From: JAENVU01 sp963765075
GTDB taxonomy: Bacteria > Actinomycetota > Acidimicrobiia > IMCC26256 > JAENVU01
Assembly (NCBI GenBank): GCA_963765075.1
Contig: CAVXVA010000007.1
Span: forward strand, 399,784 to 463,783
Direction: 5' to 3'
DNA: 64,000 bases
Shown: positions 51,118-59,779 of the stretch, in pieces
Position numbering within the stretch: position 1 is the first letter of the stretch
How the letters are laid out: every line of letters begins with the position of its first letter
Program-made: the position numbers and the translations under genes
The notes under the pieces: model-generated
The model's database searches: none
Seen by the model: the letters and a program-made list of their open reading frames with translations, nothing else
Told to the model about the DNA's origin: nothing

Positions 51118-52656
51118 GTGCGAATCGCCGCCGTCGACCTCGGCTCCAACTCGTTTCATCTGGTCATCGCCGACGTGCATCCGGATGGCAGCTTCACGCC
51201 CATCAGCGGCGAGAAGGAAATGCTGCGCCTCGGCGATGTCGTCAGCCGGGAAGGCATCATCACACCGGAGGCGGCCGACGCCGCGGTGGCCACGATGCGC
51301 CGGTTCCGTCTCATCGCCGAGGCGGCCGGTGCGACGGAGATCCTGGCGTGCGCCACCAGTGCACTGCGCACCGCCACGAACGGCGACGAGGTGCTCGACC
51401 GCATTGCGGTCGAAGCGGGGGTCGACGCCGACGCGATCGACGGGTTGGAAGAAGCTCGCCTGATCTTCACCGCCATTCGCGCCGCAGTGACGATCGACCC
51501 CGCCCCGGCAGTCTGTTTCGACTTGGGCGGCGGCAGCCTCGAGATCATGGTGGGCGACATTTCCGGCCTCACCTGGGCCACGAGCGAACGGCTGGGTGTG
51601 GCGCGATTGTCGGCCGACTTCGTGCGGTCCGATCCGCTCGACAAGGCCGATCGGCGCCGCCTGCGCAAACACATCGTCGACGTACTCGGTCCCCGTGCGG
51701 TGGAGGTCGGGCGGCTGGAACCGAAGATGGCGGTGGGCAGCAGCGGCACCATCGAAGATCTCGGACACATGATCGCCGCCCGTCGTGATGCGTCGATGCC
51801 CCGCACGCTCCATCACCTTGCCTTCACCCGTGACGAGCTCAACGCACTCCGCGACGACATCCTGGCCTCGACGAGCGCGCAACGGAAGAAGTTCGACGGC
51901 CTCGACGCGAAGCGCGTCGACCTGATCGTGGCCGGCGTCGAGCTCATCTCGATTGCGATGGAACTCTTCGAAATCCAGGAGATGACGGTCAGCGAGTGGG
52001 CCCTGCGCGAAGGAATGGTCCTCGACGCGATCGGACGCCACGATCCGGAGGATTGGTCCGACGATCCGTTCGCCATTCGGCGGGCATCGGTCCAGTCACT
52101 CGCCCGGCGTTGCTCCTGGCCGGCCGACCACTCACGTCATGTGGCGATGCTGGCCCTCGAATTGTTCGACCAGCTCCGAGAGCTCCATCAGTTGGACGAC
52201 GACGACCGCGAACTACTCGAGTACGCCGCGATCTTGCATGACATCGGCGAGCATGTTGCCCACGAAGGACATGAGCGCCACGCGGCCTACCTGGTCCAGC
52301 ACGGCCGACTGCGGGGCCTCACCCCGGCGGCGATCACCGAGCTCACGGCGTTGGTCCGTTGGCACCGGCGCGGTGAACCCAAGTCGAACGCCGATCTCGT
52401 CGGCACGCTCGACGACGACCAACGCGAGCGGGTTCGGAAGCTCGTGTCACTCCTGCGAATCGCCGACGGTCTGGACCGCGGCCGCAAACAAGTGGTCACC
52501 GGCTTTCAGGTGCGCATCGGCCCCGAACTCGTCCTCCTGCACGTTCGGAGTCATGGCGACCCTGAGCTCGAGATCTGGGGCGCACGTCGCAAGCGGGAAC
52601 TCTTCGAACGCGTGTTCAACCACGAGATCGAATTCACGGCCCATCCTGCGGGCTGA
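51118..52656 (+). CDS. Ppx/GppA phosphatase with C-terminal HD domain
   Basis: A 512-residue ASKHA-fold phosphatase. VRIAAVDLGSNSFHLVIADVHPDG is the first phosphate loop, AVCFDLGGGSLEIMVGD the second, and MAVGSSGTIEDLGHMIAA completes the fold (residues 1 to about 310). A C-terminal HD domain follows (HSRHVAMLALELF, then HDIGEHVAHEGHERHAAYLVQH). It hydrolyses polyphosphate and/or pppGpp, linking to the stringent response. The GTG at 51118 with AGAG upstream begins directly at the fold; an upstream in-frame extension is low-complexity and rejected. It is followed by a convergent TetR gene. Confidence 0.93.
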   Translation: MRIAAVDLGSNSFHLVIADVHPDGSFTPISGEKEMLRLGDVVSREGIITPEAADAAVATMRRFRLIAEAAGATEILACATSALRTATNGDEVLDRIAVEAGVDADAIDGLEEARLIFTAIRAAVTIDPAPAVCFDLGGGSLEIMVGDISGLTWATSERLGVARLSADFVRSDPLDKADRRRLRKHIVDVLGPRAVEVGRLEPKMAVGSSGTIEDLGHMIAARRDASMPRTLHHLAFTRDELNALRDDILASTSAQRKKFDGLDAKRVDLIVAGVELISIAMELFEIQEMTVSEWALREGMVLDAIGRHDPEDWSDDPFAIRRASVQSLARRCSWPADHSRHVAMLALELFDQLRELHQLDDDDRELLEYAAILHDIGEHVAHEGHERHAAYLVQHGRLRGLTPAAITELTALVRWHRRGEPKSNADLVGTLDDDQRERVRKLVSLLRIADGLDRGRKQVVTGFQVRIGPELVLLHVRSHGDPELEIWGARRKRELFERVFNHEIEFTAHPAG

Positions 52657-52665
52657 ATTCCCCGC

Positions 52666-53301
52666 TCAGGCCGCGCTGGTGCCGGTCGCCGTGTGATGCA
52701 GGATCCGGGCGCTGGTCTCGACGACTTCGGCCCGGGACGTTCCGTACGCGGTCAGGTCGGTGTGAAACGCGGCCATCCGCTCCAGCATCGAGACCATCGC
52801 GGCGGCGGCCGCGTAGGGAGCCAACCCGTTCACTTGCCGTTCGGCCACTTTGGCCGCGATGCCTTCGGTGAGGGGCCGGAGCGCGTCGTTCCGCACGGCC
52901 CGGAACCGATCATCGCCTTCCTGCGCCGCGAGGTTGCGGGTTCTCAACACCGCCCGATGCTCATCCCAGTTCGCGATGAACTCCTCGACGAGACGGCGAG
53001 CCCGGTCGAGTCCGTCCGGACCGGTCCAATCCTCGGCGAGGAGACCCGTGAGCGACGCCGTCTCCTCACCGACCAACGCCGAGAGGGCGAGCACCGCAGC
53101 CTCCACGTCTCCGAAGTATTGGTAGAAGGTCGCCGGCGAAACTCCGATGGCCCGTGCGATGTCGGCAACCCGCAACTCCCGGAGACCGTTGTCTTCAAGC
53201 AACGTGGCGGTCGCGTCGAGCAGGCGTTGGCGGGTCTCGGTGCCCCGCCGGCCCAGTGCCCGTCCGTCCAGCGCGACCGACTCGGGCCCGACGTCACTCA
53301 T
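52666..53301 (-). CDS. TetR-family transcriptional regulator
   Basis: A 211-residue TetR protein. TRQRLLDATATLLEDNGLRELRVADIARAIGVSPATFYQYFGDVEAAVLALS is the N-terminal HTH (residues about 23-75) with the classical T-F-Y-x-Y-F recognition helix. The C-terminal half is a helical ligand-binding domain. It overlaps the end of the DUF35 gene by 8 nt and is co-oriented with the thiolase and DUF35, so it likely autoregulates this operon. It is a candidate, not demonstrated, for binding the TGACAC-NN-ACGTCA sites. Confidence 0.93.
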   Translation of the reverse strand: MSDVGPESVALDGRALGRRGTETRQRLLDATATLLEDNGLRELRVADIARAIGVSPATFYQYFGDVEAAVLALSALVGEETASLTGLLAEDWTGPDGLDRARRLVEEFIANWDEHRAVLRTRNLAAQEGDDRFRAVRNDALRPLTEGIAAKVAERQVNGLAPYAAAAAMVSMLERMAAFHTDLTAYGTSRAEVVETSARILHHTATGTSAA

Positions 53302-53719
53302 GGGCCGCGAACTCGACGAACGCCATGTCATCGCTGGCCGGCCGGAACCGCACCTGGACCCGCATGCCGATCGCCGCGTCATCCGGTGACAGTGCTGGGA
53401 GTTGTGCGATGAATCGGGCACCCGGCTCGTCGAGATCCACGAGGGCGACAACGAACGGGACCTGCTCCTTGAAGATGGGAATGCCCTGCTGGCGAATCAC
53501 CGTGAACGAGTGCACGGTCCCGAGACCCGACGCCGTGATCCATTGCAGTCGGCCGGACCCACAGTGCGGACACGCAATCCGCGGGTAGTGGTGATGCAGA
53601 CCGCAGTCGTCGCAGCGCTGAACCCGGAGTTCGGCCCGCAGCGTCCCGGCGAAGTACTCCTCGGCCTCGGGCGAGACTTGCGGGATCAGGTAGCTCGGCA
53701 CTCCGGTGTCGTCACTCAT
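53294..53719 (-). CDS. DUF35 OB-fold/zinc-ribbon acyl-CoA-associated protein
   Basis: A 141-residue DUF35 protein. SPEAEEYFAGTLRAELRVQRCDDCGLHHHYPRIACPHCGSG forms a zinc ribbon C-x2-C-x10-C-x2-C. The OB-fold follows (GLGTVHSFTVIRQQGIPIFKEQVPFVVALVDLDEPGARF in outline). It is the third DUF35 protein in the window. The start overlaps the stop of the thiolase-like gene (ATGA), so the two are made together, as in Ltp2/ChsH2-type complexes. Confidence 0.9.
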   Translation of the reverse strand: MSDDTGVPSYLIPQVSPEAEEYFAGTLRAELRVQRCDDCGLHHHYPRIACPHCGSGRLQWITASGLGTVHSFTVIRQQGIPIFKEQVPFVVALVDLDEPGARFIAQLPALSPDDAAIGMRVQVRFRPASDDMAFVEFAAHE

Positions 53720-54879
53720 GCCGGCTCGGTTCCGAGCACCACGGTGCCCATCGTCGACAACCAGCCACCACTCCCGTGGGCGACGGCGATCTCGGCGCCC
53801 TCCACCTGGCTGTCCCCTCCCTCACCGCGGAGTTGCCGGGTCGCCTCGCACAGCAGGAACAAGCCGCGCATCCCGGGATGCGTCGCCGAGAGCCCCCCGC
53901 CGTCGGTGTTGGTCGGCAGCGCGCCACCGAGGCGGAGCGCGCCCGAGGCCGCGAACGGCCCGCCCTCGCCTTTCGGTGCGAAACCCAGATCCTCGAGACA
54001 CACCAGCACGGTGTAAGTGAACGAGTCGTACATCTGGAAGGTGTCGACGTCGCTCGGGCTGATGCCCGCCTCGGCGAAGGCCGTGGGCCCGGTCACGGCG
54101 CCCGCCGTCACGGTCAGATCGGGCATCGCCTGGATCGAATGATGGGTCATTCCCGCGGCGGCGCCGCGCACGTACACCAACGGCCGACCGAGGTCACACG
54201 CTCGCTCCTCGGTCGTGAGAATCAGCGCGCACCCGCCGTCGGAGATGACGCAGCAGTCCAACTTGTGCAGCGGATCCGCGACAAGCTTCGAACTCAACAC
54301 GTCGTCGACGGTGATGGGGTCCCGATACATCGCGTGCGGGTTGCGGGCCGCGTGTTCCCGGGTCTGCACGGCGATCGACGCGAGGTGTTCCGCGGTCGTG
54401 CCGTACTGGTACATGTGCCGTTGCGCAGCCATCGCGTAGGCGCCCACCAGCGTGAGTCCGGTGGGCAGTTCGAAGCTCATCGGATACGGCATGGCCGCGC
54501 CGCCCCCACCACCCGCTCGTCCGGTTCCCAACGAGCGGCCGGCTACCGACAGTTCGTTGTTGCCGTACACGATCGCCACGGTGTCGACGTCGCCCGCCTG
54601 AATCGCACGGAAGGCGTGCAACGCATGGAACTCGAAGCTGGAGCCCCCGCAACTCGTGGAATCGAGCCAGTGCGGGGTCAGACCCAGGTACTCCGCAAGT
54701 TGCACCTCGTGCATTCCGCCGTACCCGGCCGAGGCAAGACCGTCGACGTCCTGCTTGGTGAGTCCGGCGTCGGCGGTCGCGCGACCGAACGCCTGGGCCT
54801 GTAACCCCAGCGCCGTCAGGTCAGGTGTCTTCGGACCGTCGGCCCAGCCAACCCCGGCGACGCACACTCGTCGATTCAC
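53716..54879 (-). CDS. Thiolase-fold protein paired with DUF35
   Basis: A 387-residue thiolase-like protein. VNRRVCVAGVGWADGPK begins it, STSCGGSSFEFHALHAFRAIQAG replaces the usual nucleophile motif, and DTFQMYDSFTYTVLVCLEDLGFAPKGEGG, NTDGGGLSATHPGMRGLFLLCEA and VAHGSGGWLSTMGTVVLG follow. The catalytic Cys context is not that of a degradative thiolase, so it may be an aldolase or condensing-type partner. The GTG start at 54879 is adjacent to the divergent ThDP-type gene. Operon: thiolase-DUF35-TetR. Confidence 0.83.
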   Translation of the reverse strand: MNRRVCVAGVGWADGPKTPDLTALGLQAQAFGRATADAGLTKQDVDGLASAGYGGMHEVQLAEYLGLTPHWLDSTSCGGSSFEFHALHAFRAIQAGDVDTVAIVYGNNELSVAGRSLGTGRAGGGGGAAMPYPMSFELPTGLTLVGAYAMAAQRHMYQYGTTAEHLASIAVQTREHAARNPHAMYRDPITVDDVLSSKLVADPLHKLDCCVISDGGCALILTTEERACDLGRPLVYVRGAAAGMTHHSIQAMPDLTVTAGAVTGPTAFAEAGISPSDVDTFQMYDSFTYTVLVCLEDLGFAPKGEGGPFAASGALRLGGALPTNTDGGGLSATHPGMRGLFLLCEATRQLRGEGGDSQVEGAEIAVAHGSGGWLSTMGTVVLGTEPA

Positions 54880-54932
54880 GGCGCGGACCCTACCGAACCG
54901 GGCGGAACTGCGGGTGTGACACGATCCGCACC

Positions 54933-55853
54933 GTGCTTGCTCACGAACTGCGGCCGTTGTCCGCCGGACTCGCCGACCGATTCGAACACGTCGCGACCCC
55001 ACCGACGCTCGGCCCACCCGAGACCTCGATCCGCGGAGCCGGCCCGGCGCCGGATCTCGGCCCCGACCCCCGCGTCGTCATCCTCGTCGGTCCCGGCGCC
55101 GCGTCGGTCGCCGAGTCGGTCCACACCCTCGCCCGGCATCTCGGCGCGCCGGTGGCGAACACCTGGGGAATCAAGGGCATCTACGCGTGGGACGACCCGC
55201 ACCACATGGGTACGTGCGGACTCCAACGCGACGATTTCGACCTGCTCGGGTTCGCCGACTTCGACGTGCTCGTCACCATCGGCCTGGATCCCGCGGAGTC
55301 GCCCGCCGAACGACTGCTCATGATCCGGCGGGTCGCACTCGCACCCGACGCGTCTGCGATCACTGCACTCATCCAGGCGTCCCGTCCCCGGATCTTCCAC
55401 CCTGCCCCGAACGAGCTGTACGCCCGGATCGCTGCCATCGCGCAACCCGGATACCTCGATGAGTCCGTGCCGCGCCACCCCGCCCGCGCGGTCGCCGACC
55501 TCAAGCAGAGCCTGGGACCCGACGACCGGGTCGTCGCCCAACCGGGCCGGGCGGGACTCTGGATCGCCCGCACGTTCCCCACCGACCGGCTCGGTCGGGT
55601 GATCGTCCCGGCCCACGACGAGGCCGGCATCGGCGCCGCCATCGCCCTGGTCTCGGCGGCCGCGGGCACGCCCACCGTGTACGTCTCGAGCGACCCGCCC
55701 GACGCGCTCGACGACGTCACCGCCGAGGTCCTGGAGATCGCGACCGTCCGAGCCCTGCCCGTTCACATCCGGCACTGGGGCGATGAGATCGACTGGTCCC
55801 GCACTGAAGACCTCGTCGCGGCGGCCGGACCCGTCGTAGCGTGGACATCATGA
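54933..55853 (+). CDS. ThDP-enzyme-like protein lacking the N-terminal PYR domain
   Basis: A 306-residue protein. The first part (RVVILVGPGAASVAESVHTLARHLGAPVANTWGIKGIYAWDDPHHMGTCGL) resembles the central domain of acetolactate synthase/benzoylformate decarboxylase-type ThDP enzymes. A shorter C-terminal part follows (VVAQPGRAGLWIARTFPT, VIVPAHDEAGIGAAIALVSAAAGTPTVYVSSD). The N-terminal pyrimidine domain and the ThDP GDG motif are not visible, so catalysis in the usual way is doubtful. It may be a truncated or partner subunit. The ATGA overlap with the following SDR shows coupling. The GTG start is inferred. Confidence 0.6.
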   Translation: MLAHELRPLSAGLADRFEHVATPPTLGPPETSIRGAGPAPDLGPDPRVVILVGPGAASVAESVHTLARHLGAPVANTWGIKGIYAWDDPHHMGTCGLQRDDFDLLGFADFDVLVTIGLDPAESPAERLLMIRRVALAPDASAITALIQASRPRIFHPAPNELYARIAAIAQPGYLDESVPRHPARAVADLKQSLGPDDRVVAQPGRAGLWIARTFPTDRLGRVIVPAHDEAGIGAAIALVSAAAGTPTVYVSSDPPDALDDVTAEVLEIATVRALPVHIRHWGDEIDWSRTEDLVAAAGPVVAWTS

Positions 55854-56608
55854 CCGAATCCCGAGTAGCAGTCGTGACCGGCGCGGCCGGCGGCATCGGC
55901 CAGGCGATCGCCGTCGCGGTGGGCCGGCTCGGATGGTCGGTCGCCCTGGGCGGTCGCCGAACCGACGCACTTGCCACCACCGCGACCTTGGTCGAGATCG
56001 AAGGTGGTCGAGCGTTCGCACACCATCTCGATGTCACCCAACCCGAATCCGTCGATGCGTTCTTCGCGGCGGCGACCGCCGAGTTCGGTCCCTGCGACAC
56101 GCTCGTCAACAACGCCGGCCTTGCGGTTCCGGGCCTGCTCGTCGACACCGACGCCGAGGCGCTGCAACGGGAGATCGACACCAACCTGCTGGGACCATTG
56201 CTGTGTAGTCGACGCTGCCTCGGACCGATGCTCGACGCCGGTCGGGGCGACATCGTCTTCATCTCGTCGGACACTGCTCGCGTGCCGCGGCCGGGGATGA
56301 TCGGTTATAGCGCCACCAAGGCCGCGCTCGAGACCGTGGCCCGGGTGATCGACATGGAGACCGAGGGCCGGGGCATTCGCACCACGGTGGTGCGCGTCGG
56401 TCCGACGCTCACGGACTTCGCCGACGGATGGGCACCGGGCACCTTCGAACACCTCATCGACCTGTGGCCCCGATTCGGCATTCAACGCCACTTCAACACC
56501 ATGGAGCCGACCGACATCGCCAACGTCGTCGTCCATGCGCTCACCGCACCGGCTCATGCCCGCGTGGACACCATCGAGATGCAACCCGTCGCCCCCCCAC
56601 CCCCCTGA
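55850..56608 (+). CDS. Short-chain dehydrogenase/reductase
   Basis: A 252-residue SDR with VVTGAAGGIGQAI at the N-terminus, LVNNAGLAVPG near residue 82, FISSDTARVP and the YSATK catalytic site near residue 148. The C-terminus has FGIQRHFNTMEPTDIANVVVHAL. It is NAD(P)-dependent with an unknown substrate. The ATG at 55850 overlaps the stop of the ThDP-like gene (ATGA), so they are probably translated together. GTTTGGC repeat E begins 8 nt after its stop. Confidence 0.88.
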   Translation: MTESRVAVVTGAAGGIGQAIAVAVGRLGWSVALGGRRTDALATTATLVEIEGGRAFAHHLDVTQPESVDAFFAAATAEFGPCDTLVNNAGLAVPGLLVDTDAEALQREIDTNLLGPLLCSRRCLGPMLDAGRGDIVFISSDTARVPRPGMIGYSATKAALETVARVIDMETEGRGIRTTVVRVGPTLTDFADGWAPGTFEHLIDLWPRFGIQRHFNTMEPTDIANVVVHALTAPAHARVDTIEMQPVAPPPP

Positions 56609-56615
56609 CTTCCAA

Positions 56616-56660
56616 CGTTTGGCGGCTGGTGACACTCTCCGCGTCACCACCTGCCAAACG
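56616..56660. repeat. GTTTGGC palindromic repeat, locus E (single unit)
   Basis: A single 45-bp unit: CGTTTGGC at the left, inner arms TGGTGAC and GTCACCA, and GCCAAACG at the right. It lies 8 nt after the SDR stop and about 60 nt before the start of the amidohydrolase on the same strand. A C-rich stretch precedes and a G-rich stretch follows it, as at the other loci. Confidence 0.85.
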
Positions 56661-56722
56661 CCGGGTGGTGGGGAGCGGCGGTACTCTGCGACGACTCGCC
56701 TCGCCGACGCCAAGGAGCAGCG

Positions 56723-58006
56723 ATGCAGCTCGACGACATGATCATCGTGAGCGTGGACGACCACATCGTGGAACCACCGAACATGTTCGACGCTCACCTG
56801 CCCGCGAAGTACCAGGACATCGCGCCGAAGTTGATCCGTAAGGACGACGGTACCGACGTCTGGCAGTTCCAGACGATCGAGGTCCCCAACATCGGGCTCA
56901 ACGCGGTGGCCGGTCGCCCCAAGGAGGAGTACGGGATCGACCCCACGTCGTTCGACGAGATCCGACCCGGGTGCTACGACCCGGCGATGCGGCTCCTCGA
57001 CATGAACGCCAACGGCACCCTCGGATCCATGAACTTCCCGAGCCTTCCGGGATTCGCGGGACGACTGTTCGCGACATTGGAAGACAAGGACACCGCGAGG
57101 GTGTTGGCGCAGGCGTACAACGACTGGCACATCGACGAGTGGTGCGGGCACGCCCCCGACCGCTTCATCCCGCTGGCGATCCCGATGATCTGGGACGCCG
57201 AGGCCTGCGCCGCCGAGGTGCGCCGCGTGGCCAAGAAGGGCTGTCACGCCATCACGTTTCCCGAGAATCCCGAACCACTCGATCGGCCGAGCTTGCATTC
57301 GGACTACTGGGATCCGTTCTGGCAGGCCTGTTCGGACGAAGGCACCGTGGTCTGCATGCACATCGGTTCATCCGGGAAGCTGGTGATGACATCGGTCGAC
57401 GCGCCCATCGACGTGTTGATCACGCTGCAACCGATGAACATCGTGCAGTGCGCCGCCGACCTCATCCACTCTCCGGTGTTCAAGAAGTTCCCCGACCTCA
57501 CCGTCGCGTTGTCCGAAGGCGGCATCGGCTGGATCCCCTACTTCTTGGAACGCGTCGATCACTCGTACCGCACCCACAAGGCATGGACCGGCGCCGACTT
57601 CGGCTCCAAGATGCCGAGCGAAGTTTTCCTGGAACACGTGATGCTCTGCTACATCACCGACGGCGTCGGGGTGAAGTTGGCCCGCGACATCGGCGTCGAC
57701 CGCATCACCGTCGAGATCGACTATCCCCATTCCGACGCGAACTGGCCGACCGCCCCCGAAGTCCTGGCCGCCGAGTTCGCCACCACGGACCTCACCGACG
57801 CCGAGATCAACGCAATGACCCACGAGAACGCGATGCGGTTCTTCCGCTACGACCCGTACTCGGTACGACCACGCGAGCGCTGCACCGTCGGGGCCCTGCG
57901 ATCCGAAGCTGTCGGTTGGGACGTATCCCCGAAGGCAACCGCCACCCGTCCGGTCACCGCGTCGAGCGGCCCCGTCAAAATCACCGATCTGAACCCGACG
58001 GCATGA
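56723..58006 (+). CDS. Amidohydrolase family 2 protein
   Basis: A 427-residue amidohydrolase-2, paralogous to 28986. IIVSVDDHIVEPPNMFDAHLPAKYQDIAPKL carries the N-terminal metal D-x-H. MNFPSLPGFAGRLFATLED, VVCMHIGSSG, VALSEGGIGWIPYFLERVDHSY and ITVEIDYPHSDANWPTAPE follow with the C-terminal metal Asp. The tail is extended relative to the paralogue. The ATG has a GGAG site upstream. It probably hydrolyses or decarboxylates a ring-cleavage-type product; the substrate is unknown. Confidence 0.88.
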   Translation: MQLDDMIIVSVDDHIVEPPNMFDAHLPAKYQDIAPKLIRKDDGTDVWQFQTIEVPNIGLNAVAGRPKEEYGIDPTSFDEIRPGCYDPAMRLLDMNANGTLGSMNFPSLPGFAGRLFATLEDKDTARVLAQAYNDWHIDEWCGHAPDRFIPLAIPMIWDAEACAAEVRRVAKKGCHAITFPENPEPLDRPSLHSDYWDPFWQACSDEGTVVCMHIGSSGKLVMTSVDAPIDVLITLQPMNIVQCAADLIHSPVFKKFPDLTVALSEGGIGWIPYFLERVDHSYRTHKAWTGADFGSKMPSEVFLEHVMLCYITDGVGVKLARDIGVDRITVEIDYPHSDANWPTAPEVLAAEFATTDLTDAEINAMTHENAMRFFRYDPYSVRPRERCTVGALRSEAVGWDVSPKATATRPVTASSGPVKITDLNPTA

Positions 58007-58035
58007 GCGCGGCCTGAGCCCGAAGTTGCGCTCGG

Positions 58036-59637
58036 CTATCTGCGCTCGAACTCGACGCCGGCGACGTCACGATCCCACGTGGTCGGCGTGACTCCGTCGT
58101 CGCGAAGTTCGTACTTCAGGACGCGACCCACCGGGTTTCTGGGGAGGTCGGACCGGAACTCGATGTAACGGGGAATCGCGAAGTACGGGACCCGCTCGGC
58201 GCACCAGCGGCACAGTTCCTCTTCGGTCGTCCGGGCTCCCTCCACCAGGACCGCCGTGACCTTCACGTCGTCCTCGCCCTGCGCGCTGGCGACGGCGTGC
58301 ACCGCGACATCCGCGACATCGGGATGCGCGATGAGAGTGCGCTCGACCTCGAAGCTCGAGATGTTCTCGCCTCGCCGCCGCAGATAGTCCTTCTTCCGGT
58401 CGACGAAATAGAGGAAACCGTCTTCGTCCAGCCGGCCCAAGTCTCCCGTGTGGAACCACAGGTTCCGCAACGCCTCCACCGTTGCTTCGGGCCGCTGCCA
58501 ATACCCGGCGAACATCAGGTTGGGCCCGTTCGGCCGACAGACGATCTCGCCGATCTCACCAGTCGCGACCGGTTGATCGGCATCATCGACGAGTTGGACG
58601 TCGAACTCGTGCCGGTTCGGCTTTCCTGCGGCGCCCGGCTTGTTGGTCTCGCCGGCCGGCAGCATCGAGATCAGCGACGCCTCGGTGAGCCCGTACCCGC
58701 CGCTGAACGTCGCACAGCCGAACCGTTCCCGCCAGATGCGATCGGTGTCCGGCGGCATGGGCGCCGCGGCGCACAGGCGGAGCCGGTGACCGGCTTGGTC
58801 GGGGTGATCCTCGGCACTCGCGACCAGGATGGCCAGAGATCCCAGCATGGACAGCATGGTGGCGCCGGTGCGTGCGACTTCGGGCCAGAAGCGACTCACC
58901 GAGAATTTCCTCGCGATCGATGATCTCCCGCCGACGAGCAACGTACCGACGACACACACCGAGATGGCGTTGAAATGGAAGAGCGGCAGCGGGGTCAGCA
59001 CGACGTCGTCGGCGGTCCGGCCCCACGCTCGGGCGATTTGTTCCCCCAGGGCCACCACGTAGCGATGCGGGAGCATGCAGCCCTTCGAAGGCCCCGTGGT
59101 GCCCGCCGTGTAGATGAAACACGCCAGATCCGCAGGACCGACATCGACGACCGGAAGAGGTGTCGTGCGTCCGGCACCGAGCGCGTCGGTCCACGAGGTC
59201 GCCGCGACCTTCAGCCCAGCCGGCTCGCCTGATCCCACGATGACGAGCGCCTCGAGATCCGGCATCGTCGCCGGATCGAGGGCCCCCATCCGATCGGCAA
59301 AGTCGGCGTGGATGATGAGAACACGGGCACCCGAATCCACGAGCACATGGCGGAGGAACTCACCTTTGTACGCAGTGTTGACCGGTACCTGAATCGCGCC
59401 GAGCCGGGCACACGCGAAGAGCGACACCACCTGTTCGGGACAGTTCTCCAACAAGGTGGCGACCCGATCACCGTGGGCGATGCCGCGGTCCACGAGATGG
59501 CCGGCGCAGGCGTCGGCGGACGCCGCCATCTCGGCGGCGCTCATCGCGATCCCCTCGAAATCGAGGTACGGACCATCGGGGTCGGCCGCCAGTCGGGCGC
59601 TCAGCGCGGAGGGAATGGTGAGCGGCAGTTCGGCCAT
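58036..59637 (-). CDS. Acyl-CoA synthetase (AMP-binding, CaiC-like)
   Basis: A 533-residue ANL ligase. The P-loop FIYTAGTTGPSKGCMLPH, GGYGLTEASL and LWFHTGDLGRLDEDGFLYFVDRKKDYLRRRGENISSFEVERTL are as in crotonobetaine/carnitine-type CoA ligases. The catalytic Lys is in NPVGRVLKYEL near the C-terminus. It activates a carboxylate to acyl-CoA. The ATG at 59637 begins MAELPLTIPSALSARL. It is convergent with the amidohydrolase and divergent from the GGDEF gene. The substrate is not determined. Confidence 0.9.
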   Translation of the reverse strand: MAELPLTIPSALSARLAADPDGPYLDFEGIAMSAAEMAASADACAGHLVDRGIAHGDRVATLLENCPEQVVSLFACARLGAIQVPVNTAYKGEFLRHVLVDSGARVLIIHADFADRMGALDPATMPDLEALVIVGSGEPAGLKVAATSWTDALGAGRTTPLPVVDVGPADLACFIYTAGTTGPSKGCMLPHRYVVALGEQIARAWGRTADDVVLTPLPLFHFNAISVCVVGTLLVGGRSSIARKFSVSRFWPEVARTGATMLSMLGSLAILVASAEDHPDQAGHRLRLCAAAPMPPDTDRIWRERFGCATFSGGYGLTEASLISMLPAGETNKPGAAGKPNRHEFDVQLVDDADQPVATGEIGEIVCRPNGPNLMFAGYWQRPEATVEALRNLWFHTGDLGRLDEDGFLYFVDRKKDYLRRRGENISSFEVERTLIAHPDVADVAVHAVASAQGEDDVKVTAVLVEGARTTEEELCRWCAERVPYFAIPRYIEFRSDLPRNPVGRVLKYELRDDGVTPTTWDRDVAGVEFERR

Positions 59638-59779
59638 TCGGCGAGCGTAGCGGCGCCCTGTCATCGCCACCGGCGGCCGGGCGACCCCTGACCGTCTGGT
59701 ATTTGCACCACAGGCCGGGCAAGATGGATCGCGATGTCCGCTCCAACCGACCGCTTGAACAATTGCCGAGCCGTTTCGC

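Noticed and set aside
51118..52656. Earlier start for the Ppx/GppA gene at 50917
   Set aside because: The extra residues are low-complexity and overlap the divergent aldehyde dehydrogenase start. The fold begins at the GTG at 51118.
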